From Bifidobacterium pseudocatenulatum DSM 20438 = JCM 1200 = LMG 10505 (GTDB lineage Bacteria; Actinomycetota; Actinomycetes; Actinomycetales; Bifidobacteriaceae): 64,000 nucleotides of DNA. The translations under genes were made by a program, and so were the position numbers. This document shows positions 41,999 through 49,472 of the stretch, piece by piece (the first letter of the stretch is position 1; each line of letters opens with the position of its first letter). Below the pieces are notes generated by a model that was given only the letters and a program-made list of their open reading frames with translations, did no database searches and was not told the DNA's origin. Location: NCBI RefSeq assembly GCF_001025215.1, contig NZ_AP012330.1, forward strand, positions 372,001-436,000, read 5' to 3'.

Positions 41999-43446
41999 AG
42001 CGACAGGTCATAGTGTCGCAAGGAACTGTCGAAGGCTTGGCGGCTGAAGATCAGGGCATCACCGTGTTCCGAGGGGTCCCGTTCGCCCAGCCTCCCGTCG
42101 GCGGTCTGCGCTGGCGTGCGCCGCAGCCAGCCCTGCCATGGGATGGTGTGCTGCAAGCCTTCGATTTCGGGCCTACCGCGATGCAGCCGACGCCGGGCGC
42201 CTCCGATGATTTCTATGATCGTGAATGGGGCACTGATCCGGCCGTGCCGATGAGCGAGGATTGCCTCTACCTGAATATTTGGACTCCGGCATTACGCGGA
42301 TATGGCGCGGATAGCATGGTAGCCTCCGAAAAGCTGCCAGTCATGGTCTGGATTTACGGCGGAGCCTATCAATGCGGCGGCACATTTGAAAAGGAATTCG
42401 ACGGCACACATCTCGCCGCGAACGGCGTCGTTGTGGTCAGTGTGGCCTATCGTCTGAATGCATTTGGGTTTATGACGCACCCTTTGCTGCATGAGGAGGC
42501 CGTAGAACGCGGCGACGGCGAGCCATATGCGAATTTCGGATTCCTGGATCAGCGTGCCGGAATCCAATGGGTGAAGGAAAACATCGCGAAGTTTGGCGGA
42601 GATCCGGAAAACATCACGGTTTTCGGCCAATCGGCCGGTGCCGCCAGCGTCTTGGCCCAGATCTGCTCGCCGATGAATCATGGCCTGTTTCAGAAAGCCA
42701 TCATGCAATCCGGCGCAGGCTTAGGGTATTTCAATGCGCGGCAGGACACGCTGGAGCATGCGCAGGCCAACGGAATCCGTCTGTTCGAAGCATTGGGTGT
42801 CTCCACGCTGGAGCAGGCCCGTGCAATCCCGGCCCGAACGGTATTGGAAGCCGCCGAGTCCCTGCCTGTTCCACCGGACAGCGGACGTGAAGATGACTGG
42901 TCGATGATTGTCAATTGGGTGCCATGCGTGGACGGCCTGTTCCTTCCCGATCAGGAGGAGCGTATCGTCGGGGGCTGCAAGGCCAACAACGTTGACATGC
43001 TGGTCGGCAACACGACCAATGAGTTCATCGCTTCGACTGAAGATGGGAAGCCTGTGCATGTCGGCCAGCTCGGCAATCTCACGCTGATCCGTAAATGGAC
43101 CGCAAGCGGTGGGACCGCGCCATACTACTATCATTTCGATGTCGCTATGCCGGGGGATGATGCCGGAGCCTTCCACTCGTCCGATCTGTGGTTCTCCTTT
43201 GGAAGCCTTGCGAAATGCTGGCGTCCGTTCGTTGGATGGCATTACGATCTGGCAAGGCGAATGGGGCTGTATTGGACCAATTTCGCCGCCAATGGCGATC
43301 CCAACGGAACGGACCGTGACGGAACGCCGCTTCCTGTATGGGATCCTTGCATCGGTGAGGAATGTCCCGCCATGCATTTGTGCCAAGAACCGGGCATGCG
43401 GACGGATTGGCTTACCGAAACGGATCGAAAAGCATTTGGCCTGTGA
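41995..43446 (+). CDS. Type-B carboxylesterase
   Basis: 483 residues, alpha/beta hydrolase. The nucleophile is S213 in FGQSAGAAS, with the oxyanion motif WIYGGAYQCGG and the EDCLYLNIWTP signature. Last gene of the overlapping glycosidase operon (ATG overlaps the GH43 stop, SD AAGGAAAGAG), which suggests removal of acetyl or feruloyl esters from imported xylo-oligosaccharides; this is inferred from context. A longer frame from 41836 overlaps the GH43 gene and is not used. Confidence 0.88.
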   Translation: MKRQVIVSQGTVEGLAAEDQGITVFRGVPFAQPPVGGLRWRAPQPALPWDGVLQAFDFGPTAMQPTPGASDDFYDREWGTDPAVPMSEDCLYLNIWTPALRGYGADSMVASEKLPVMVWIYGGAYQCGGTFEKEFDGTHLAANGVVVVSVAYRLNAFGFMTHPLLHEEAVERGDGEPYANFGFLDQRAGIQWVKENIAKFGGDPENITVFGQSAGAASVLAQICSPMNHGLFQKAIMQSGAGLGYFNARQDTLEHAQANGIRLFEALGVSTLEQARAIPARTVLEAAESLPVPPDSGREDDWSMIVNWVPCVDGLFLPDQEERIVGGCKANNVDMLVGNTTNEFIASTEDGKPVHVGQLGNLTLIRKWTASGGTAPYYYHFDVAMPGDDAGAFHSSDLWFSFGSLAKCWRPFVGWHYDLARRMGLYWTNFAANGDPNGTDRDGTPLPVWDPCIGEECPAMHLCQEPGMRTDWLTETDRKAFGL

Positions 43447-43481
43447 CGGCATGCCGTTGATGTATAAATGCTGATATGTAA

Positions 43482-43511
43482 ACAGGGACGGTCTTTGTGG
43501 ATCGTCCCTGT
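43482..43511 (+). terminator. Hairpin after the esterase gene
   Basis: ACAGGGACG (43482-43490) pairs with CGTCCCTGT (43503-43511). It has no T run but lies at the end of the glycosidase operon. Confidence 0.55.
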
Positions 43512-43569
43512 CGCATAATGGTTTGCCGTTGCGCGTGCAGGAGGATTTCGAGACTGATTATCCGACTTT

Positions 43570-43773
43570 TCACCGTTTCCGTCGTCTGGTTCGTCGGTGG
43601 CATCTCGCGGAGGCTCGGGCCGTTAAAGACCCTGTTCGGCGTCGTGCGGATATCACGTAGTCGGTAGGAGCCTTGCCGTTTATCTGCTGTTTGAGCATGT
43701 CGGTCATGGCGTCGCCCATGTGTATCGTCGCGTTGGATGCCTTGAAATCGTTGGTATTCCATCGTTTTGGCAT
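43570..43773 (-). pseudogene. Short hypothetical reading frame, probable remnant
   Basis: 67 codons starting MPKRWNTNDFKASNATIHMG, with a very basic end (RCHRRTRRRKR). It is not recognised. The first 45 residues look protein-like while the end looks like out-of-frame sequence, so a frameshifted remnant is possible. It lies between the glycosidase operon and the tRNA-Ser, where an island would carry mobility genes, but no integrase motif is visible. Elsewhere in 43447-43812 only hairpins are seen. Confidence 0.25.
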
Positions 43774-43781
43774 GAAAAAAG

Positions 43782-43811
43782 GGCTTCCGGATTTCTCCGA
43801 AAACCCTCAAG
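43782..43811 (-). terminator. Terminator of tRNA-Ser
   Basis: On the minus strand GGGTTTTCGGA, GAAA, TCCGGAAGCCC then a T run; plus-strand arms 43783-43793 and 43798-43808 approximately. Confidence 0.65.
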
Positions 43812-43812
43812 G

Positions 43813-43900
43813 CGGAGTCAGAGGGATTCGAACCCTCGAGCCGCTAAAAACGACTAACACCTTAGCAGGGTGCCCCTATCGGCCACTCAGGCATGACTCC
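43813..43900 (-). tRNA. tRNA-Ser (GCT)
   Basis: On the minus strand the acceptor GGAGTCA pairs with TGACTCC; the anticodon GCT sits in CACCCTGCTAAGGTG, and a long class II variable arm is present. The T loop is GGTTCGAATCC. Its 3' end faces the glycosidase locus. A possible -10 TATAGT lies at 43941-43936. Confidence 0.95.
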
Positions 43901-44087
43901 ACTGTTTTACCGTTTTCACGGCGCAACAGCATGTAACTATACCATCCATTTGCGGGCAAAACACCATATCTCGAAAAAAAGATGAAAGAACGTTGAAATA
44001 TCGGGAAAAATCCGTGCTGTATGCATGTGCGTGCCTTATGAAATCGCAACTGTCGACACGCCGTTTTCATAAGATAAACTGCGATAT

Positions 44088-44128
44088 TCGAACATTTGTT
44101 TCAAAGGAACGTGAAAAACAGCTATCAT
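44088..44128 (+). promoter_or_regulatory. LexA-like box and promoter of dinB
   Basis: TCGAACATTTGTTTCA (44088-44103) matches 14 of 16 positions around the actinobacterial SOS consensus TCGAAC-N4-GTTCGA. It overlaps the -35 TTTCAA (44099-44104), which is 18 bases from TATCAT (44123-44128). The start is then at about 44135, the ATG itself. Confidence 0.6.
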
Positions 44129-44134
44129 GGAATC

Positions 44135-45439
44135 ATGAGTACCGCACCGAGAATCGCAGCAGCCAAACGTGACTGGGGCCATGACGAGGCTGGGTGCACG
44201 GTGCTGCATATCGACATGGATGCTTTCTATGCGTCTTTGGAAGTGGCCCGGCACCCGGAATACCGCGGCAGGCCGGTGATCATCGGCGTGGGCAATCGTT
44301 CGGTGGTGTCCGCGGCCAGCTACGAGGCACGGCAATACGGCATCAACTCGGCCATGGCAAGTTCCAGGGCGCAAAAGCTATGCCCGAACGGCATTTTCCT
44401 TCCGGTCGACATGAGTTACTATCGCGCGATGTCGCATCGCATTTTCAAGGAAGTGCTCAGTCGGATTACCGGCCGCATCGAACAGGTATCGGTTGACGAA
44501 TGCTATATGGACGTTTCCGGAGCGTTGCTGCGGTGGGGCAGTCCCAGTGCCATTGGAGCGTGGATACGAGAACAGGTGGCCTTGCGCTACAACATCACCT
44601 GTTCCGTCGGCATCGCGGCGAACAAGCTGGTCGCCAAAATGGCATCCACCAATGCCAAGCCCAACGGCATGTTGATGATTCCCGTGGCGCGGCATGCGCA
44701 ATTCGTGCAGATGATGCCATTGCGTGGCATTCCCGGCATCGGACCTTCTCTGGAAAAGCGTCTGAACGCGTGGGGCATCGACTCGGTCGCCGACCTTGCA
44801 CGCATGAGTCTCGAATCTCTGGAGCGGGCCACCGGATCTGCTATCTCCGCACACGGCCTGTATCAGGCGGCCCGAGGCCTGGACGATAGGCCCGTCGTAC
44901 CGTACACGCAGGAAAAATCGATTGGTGCGGAACGCACCTTCGAAGCAGACACACAAGACATGCGACAGGTGTGTTCTATGCTTCGCTGGTGTTGCGATGA
45001 CGTGGCTACGTCGTTGCGTAAGCGTGGTTTCCTCGCACGCAAGGTCATGGTCAAACTCCGATTTCCGGACTTGAGTTATGCGACGAAAGGGCGCACGCTG
45101 GACTGTCCTACGGACGCGGCGAGCGTGCTTTACCCGCAATGCGTAGACCTGCTGCTCGCCATGATGGGCATGGTTCCGGAGTCCGTGCATGCCATTTCCC
45201 TTGCTCGACCCGTGCGTTTGGCGGGAATGAGCACCAGTGGACTTGTGCTTGCCGAAGAGACTGCGATCCAGCCCTCACTGGATGATCTGCTGGAAGAAAA
45301 CGAAGCCGAACGGCATGCGGCGGTTCAGGCAAAACCTGCGCAAATGCAGACCCACGCAAAACGTTTGCGTGGTGCGGAAGCGGCACTGGATGCGGTGCGT
45401 CAAAAATACGGCAACGACATCGCCAGTTTCGGAGTGTAG
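44135..45439 (+). CDS. dinB: DNA polymerase IV (Y family)
   Basis: Error-prone translesion polymerase, 434 residues. Catalytic acidic residues are D27 (LHIDMDAFYASLE) and D121/E122 (QVSVDECYMDVSG). The helix-hairpin-helix is GIPGIGPSLEKRLNAWGI and the little-finger domain follows. ATG 44135 coincides with the predicted transcription start, so the mRNA is probably leaderless. An upstream start at 44096 is unlikely because it would lie in the promoter. SOS control is suggested by the LexA-like box. Confidence 0.94.
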   Translation: MSTAPRIAAAKRDWGHDEAGCTVLHIDMDAFYASLEVARHPEYRGRPVIIGVGNRSVVSAASYEARQYGINSAMASSRAQKLCPNGIFLPVDMSYYRAMSHRIFKEVLSRITGRIEQVSVDECYMDVSGALLRWGSPSAIGAWIREQVALRYNITCSVGIAANKLVAKMASTNAKPNGMLMIPVARHAQFVQMMPLRGIPGIGPSLEKRLNAWGIDSVADLARMSLESLERATGSAISAHGLYQAARGLDDRPVVPYTQEKSIGAERTFEADTQDMRQVCSMLRWCCDDVATSLRKRGFLARKVMVKLRFPDLSYATKGRTLDCPTDAASVLYPQCVDLLLAMMGMVPESVHAISLARPVRLAGMSTSGLVLAEETAIQPSLDDLLEENEAERHAAVQAKPAQMQTHAKRLRGAEAALDAVRQKYGNDIASFGV

Positions 45440-45506
45440 AAACCGTGGTGCGTCCGTTATTCTTGAATTGAAGAGTTGAGAAGGTTTCAGAGGAAGGCGG
45501 GGTGCC

Positions 45507-46871
45507 ATGAAATACAGAAAAGAGGCAGTGCACGCAACCAACACGGAAGTGCTTGCAGCCGGCCGACGCAGGCTCGCGTTCGCGGCGTTGGCCGTGCTTG
45601 CCGTCGTGCTTGTTGCGGGAATATGGCTGCTGGTGCATAGCCTTCAATCAAAGCAGCGTGATGCCGATACGAAGCCGGCAACAACGGTGAACGAGCCAAA
45701 AACGGTTGAAAAGAAACAAGTGACCGAACCTGCGGAGCATCATGGCAATTCCCCGGATTGCCCCGATACCGATTGCATCGCCATGCTTGTCAACGGTGAT
45801 CTGCTGTTCCATGAGGGATTGTGGAACCAGTATGCCAGCGCCAACACCGCGGCCACCGACGGCACCGCATTCGATTTCACCGGTCTGTTCGAGCCGATGC
45901 GCAAATATATCGAAGCTTCCGACATCGCCGTATGTGAATTCGAAACACCTATCGCACAACGTGGCGGTCCATATTCCGCCTATCCGATTTTCAATATTCC
46001 TCCAGAAGTGGCCGATGCCGCGAAAAATGTGGGATATCATGCCTGCACTCATGCTTCGAATCATTCTTGGGATCAAGGTGCCGACGGCATCGCACGTTTG
46101 TGGGACACGCTTGAACAGGACGGCATAGCGCAAACCGGTTCCTATAAAACCGAAAAGGATTCGTATGAGCCGTTGGTCATCGATTCGCCGACGGGCGGCG
46201 GCAAAATCGGACTCGTTGCGGGAACCGTATCGTTGAATGCGCAAACGCCTGACTACGACTGGCGTGTGGATCGCCTTCGCGAATCCGGAGATCCGAACCA
46301 TCAGGCCGATATAGACAAGGCCGTGGCCAAGGCGAAGGCCGCTCGAGAACAAGGTGCCGACGTGGTGGCCATGGCCATGCATTCCGTGCAGGAATACTTG
46401 GACTACGCCGATTCCTGGCAGCAGGATGAAGCGCACGAGCTAGCTGATACGGGCGCATTTGATGTGATCTATGGTGCAGGTTGCCATTGCGCGCAGCCGA
46501 TCGAGAACTATAACGGCACTTGGATCATCTACGGTTTGGGTAATGCCGTAACCGAATCGGCCAATACTGCAGACACCATCGTAAACAACCAAGGTGTGAC
46601 CGCGCGCATTCAATTCGCAGGCAAAAAAGGCGTGGCAGACTCGTGGCGCGTCAACCGTATCGACTGGGTGCCCAGCGCCAATGTGACGCAAGGCAAATAC
46701 CAATGGTGTTCGCTGGCAAGCGACCATCCGGACGGCCCCTGCTGGGATGAAACGCAAGACGCGAATGTGCGCCAACGCATCTGGGACGTGCTCTATTCCA
46801 TGGGCGCCGATCAGAACGTGGTCAAGGAATGGAATATTACCGCGGAGCAAACGAGTTCATCTGGCCAGTAG
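45507..46871 (+). CDS. CapA-family membrane-anchored metallophosphatase-like protein
   Basis: 454 residues. One membrane segment (about 18-43) leads to an extracytoplasmic CapA/PgsA domain of the calcineurin-like fold: AMLVNGDLLFHEG, CEFETPIAQ, THASNHSWDQGADG and MAMHSVQEY carry likely metal ligands, and VIYGAGCHCAQPIE is the last block. CapA proteins are linked to poly-gamma-glutamate capsules in bacilli; no other capsule genes are nearby, so the role here is open. AGGAAGGCGGGG precedes the ATG. Confidence 0.85.
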   Translation: MKYRKEAVHATNTEVLAAGRRRLAFAALAVLAVVLVAGIWLLVHSLQSKQRDADTKPATTVNEPKTVEKKQVTEPAEHHGNSPDCPDTDCIAMLVNGDLLFHEGLWNQYASANTAATDGTAFDFTGLFEPMRKYIEASDIAVCEFETPIAQRGGPYSAYPIFNIPPEVADAAKNVGYHACTHASNHSWDQGADGIARLWDTLEQDGIAQTGSYKTEKDSYEPLVIDSPTGGGKIGLVAGTVSLNAQTPDYDWRVDRLRESGDPNHQADIDKAVAKAKAAREQGADVVAMAMHSVQEYLDYADSWQQDEAHELADTGAFDVIYGAGCHCAQPIENYNGTWIIYGLGNAVTESANTADTIVNNQGVTARIQFAGKKGVADSWRVNRIDWVPSANVTQGKYQWCSLASDHPDGPCWDETQDANVRQRIWDVLYSMGADQNVVKEWNITAEQTSSSGQ

Positions 46872-46950
46872 TTTTCCGTGGCACAATATGCCTCATGCCG
46901 TGAGTCGCATATGCGTAAGAACTCTCGAACATACAATGTGAGGTGAAAAC

Positions 46951-47937
46951 ATGGAAATCTACGAAACCCAACCGGAACGCACCGATCTGCCACTGGTGGT
47001 CATGCCCGTCATCATCGAATCGATGATCGAACCGTTCGAAAAGAACTTCGAACTGCTCAAAGACATTGCCCGCGTGCGCATGTACAAGGATTTCACGCTT
47101 GACGAAGACACCATCGTCGAACGTTGCGCCGAAGCTGACGTCATCATGGTGATCGGATTCCACTGCGCCGATTCCATCCTCGATCGGTTGAACGCCAAAT
47201 GCTATGCATTCGGCGGCACCGGCGTGGCCAGTTACATCGATCTCGACAAAGCCAAGGAACGTGGAATCCGCGTATGCAATGTGGTGCACTATGGCGACCA
47301 TGCCGTGGCCGAACACACCATCGCACTGCTTATGGAACTCGCCAGACAGGTCGGCAAACTCGACAGGCAAGTCAAAACAGGCGATTGGGACGGTGCCGAC
47401 GGCTACGAGCTGTACGGCAAGAAGCTTGGCATCATCGGCCTTGGCGGCATCGGTCAGACCGTGGCACGCATCGCCGGAGCTTTGGGCATGAACGTGTCCG
47501 CATGGAACTCCCATGTGCCGGAGCAGGTGTTCGCCGATCTGAATATCACTCCAGTCAACGATATGAACGAGCTGATTGCCGGTTCCGACGTGGTATCCAT
47601 CCATATGCCGCTGCTGGACTCCACAAAAGGCATCGTCACTGCGGAAAACCTCGAAGCTCTGAAACCGGGAACCATGTTCATCAACACGGCCCGTGCGGAA
47701 ATCATCGAACCGGGCGCATTGCTCGCCAGACTCCAGCGAGGCGACATTCCTGCGGCGCTCGATGTGTTCGAACACGAGCCGCTCACTGCCGACGATCCGC
47801 TCTGTTCGATTCCAGGCATCATCCTCACCCCGCACACCGCGTGGCGCACCGATGGCGCCTATGTGGGCATCACCAGACAGGTGGTCCAATCCGTTGCGGC
47901 ATTCTGCAAGGGCGAGGATTTCAACGTCGTCGTGTGA
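46951..47937 (+). CDS. D-isomer-specific 2-hydroxyacid dehydrogenase
   Basis: 328 residues. The NAD-binding motif LGIIGLGGIGQTVARI is followed by the catalytic triad: Arg in INTARAEIIEPG, Glu in VFEHEPL and His in LTPHTAWRTDG. The substrate is not evident; phosphoglycerate, glycerate or lactate-type acids are possible. GAGGTGAAAAC precedes the ATG. It sits alone between the CapA-like gene and the YigZ gene. Confidence 0.88.
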   Translation: MEIYETQPERTDLPLVVMPVIIESMIEPFEKNFELLKDIARVRMYKDFTLDEDTIVERCAEADVIMVIGFHCADSILDRLNAKCYAFGGTGVASYIDLDKAKERGIRVCNVVHYGDHAVAEHTIALLMELARQVGKLDRQVKTGDWDGADGYELYGKKLGIIGLGGIGQTVARIAGALGMNVSAWNSHVPEQVFADLNITPVNDMNELIAGSDVVSIHMPLLDSTKGIVTAENLEALKPGTMFINTARAEIIEPGALLARLQRGDIPAALDVFEHEPLTADDPLCSIPGIILTPHTAWRTDGAYVGITRQVVQSVAAFCKGEDFNVVV

Positions 47938-48002
47938 ATAACCGCAAAACCGGTATGGGCAAAACATGTGGACGGTCGGCGTGATTGGGTAGGTTGAAAG
48001 AC

Positions 48003-48641
48003 ATGCAGACCATACTCGATTCCGCCGATCAGCCCGCGCATGATGCGTTCGCCGAGAAAAAATCGGAATTCATCGGCGACGCCTGTCATATCGACTCCTT
48101 GGATGAGGCGCTCGCGTTTGTGCAGACGATTCGCGACCAGCATCCGAAAGCGCGTCATGTCGCCTATGCTGCGGTGTGCGGCGGTTCCGACGGTCGTTTG
48201 GCCGAACGCATGAGCGATGACGGCGAGCCATCGGGCACGGCGGGCAAACCGATTCTTGACGTGTTGCGCGCCAACGAGATGACGGATTGCGTGGTTGCCG
48301 TCACCCGATATTTCGGAGGTATTCTACTGGGTTCCGGAGGCCTGATCCGCGCATATTCCACGGGTGCGTCCATTACGGTCAAAGCGGCGAACAAAGCGAA
48401 GATCGTGCCATGTTGCGAATATCAGGTGACGCTTGACTATCCGCAATTGGGAAGCTTTCAGAATCTGCTTGCGTCAGTGGACGGCGAGCAGGCGGATGCG
48501 CAATATACCGATCGCATCGTGCTGTCAATTATCGTTCCGCAGGAACAATCGCAGAAATTCAAATCACGAATTATCGAAACGTTCAATGCGACCGTCACGC
48601 CGCGGCAAACGGGCACGTCCAATCGCCCGGTGCGATACTGA
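48003..48641 (+). CDS. YigZ/IMPACT-family protein
   Basis: 212 residues. The N-terminal IMPACT domain has ERMSDDGEPSGTAGKPIL and VTRYFGGILLGSGGLIRAYS; a small C-terminal DUF1949 domain follows. Yeast Yih1/IMPACT affects translation control, but the bacterial role is unknown. ATG 48003 was chosen over TTG 47985, although the ribosome binding site is weak for both. Confidence 0.87.
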   Translation: MQTILDSADQPAHDAFAEKKSEFIGDACHIDSLDEALAFVQTIRDQHPKARHVAYAAVCGGSDGRLAERMSDDGEPSGTAGKPILDVLRANEMTDCVVAVTRYFGGILLGSGGLIRAYSTGASITVKAANKAKIVPCCEYQVTLDYPQLGSFQNLLASVDGEQADAQYTDRIVLSIIVPQEQSQKFKSRIIETFNATVTPRQTGTSNRPVRY

Positions 48642-48695
48642 AATCCAACGATGACGAATGGAATATTGAGCAGAACATAACGTAAGGTGGAACGC

Positions 48696-49403
48696 ATGAC
48701 CGAAGATATGAGCTCGCAAGACACTACTGCCGTGGAAACCGCCGAAAATACCGTCGAAACCGTTGTGGGGAACGCCGACGAACAAGCATCAAACCAAGAG
48801 GTTCCTTCGGATTTCGAGCCTTTGACCGCAACCTACGAGCGGTTGCGTCACTCCACGGATGCCGCCGAATTGAGCGAATTCGCGCGCCGTCCGCTGCCTG
48901 ACCGTTCCGAACAGGCCGCTTTCTCGCGTGCCACGGCATTGCTGGAAGCCGTCGCCGGCAATGCGCATACACCGTTGGAAGATCGCGTTTTTCTTGCGGA
49001 AACCATGCCGTTTCCGAATATTCTCGTCAAACTGTCCACCGACGAATCCGTTGAGGTGCGTAAAGCTGTTGCGGGCAATGCCAATGATAAGAATTGGCTG
49101 GTGGGGCGTCTCACCAAGGATGAGTCCCTCGAAGTGCGCGATGTCGCGTTGCGCAACAAGCAGACGTCTTGGAAGATGCGGCTCGAAGGCGCGCAGGATC
49201 CGGGTATGGATTCCACGGCCCTTGATTTTCTGGGATCTTTGGGGGTCGACGTCGAGCCGAATGCTCCTGCCGTGCTTGCTTCCATGGTACGTAGGGCCGT
49301 TGCTTTGAACCCGAACACGTCTGATCAGATGTTGGAAAAACTTGCGCAGGATGCGTCAGGAGAGGTGAAAAGGGCCGCTGAACGGCATCTTTCGGAAAAA
49401 TAA
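48696..49403 (+). CDS. Variant leucine-rich/HEAT-like repeat protein
   Basis: 235 residues. An acidic N-terminus is followed by repeats of the LRV type: LVKLSTDESVEVRKAVAGNA, LVGRLTKDESLEVRDVALRN and MLEKLAQDASGEVKRAAERH. Such helical arrays bind proteins. TAAGGTGG at 48683-48690 fixes ATG 48696. No catalytic motif is seen and no function can be assigned. Confidence 0.72.
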   Translation: MTEDMSSQDTTAVETAENTVETVVGNADEQASNQEVPSDFEPLTATYERLRHSTDAAELSEFARRPLPDRSEQAAFSRATALLEAVAGNAHTPLEDRVFLAETMPFPNILVKLSTDESVEVRKAVAGNANDKNWLVGRLTKDESLEVRDVALRNKQTSWKMRLEGAQDPGMDSTALDFLGSLGVDVEPNAPAVLASMVRRAVALNPNTSDQMLEKLAQDASGEVKRAAERHLSEK

Positions 49404-49472
49404 TTGCATACGTTGTCATTTTTATGAGATTTTTGCGCGTGGTGCATGTGATTGGGGCATAGACTGTTGTTT

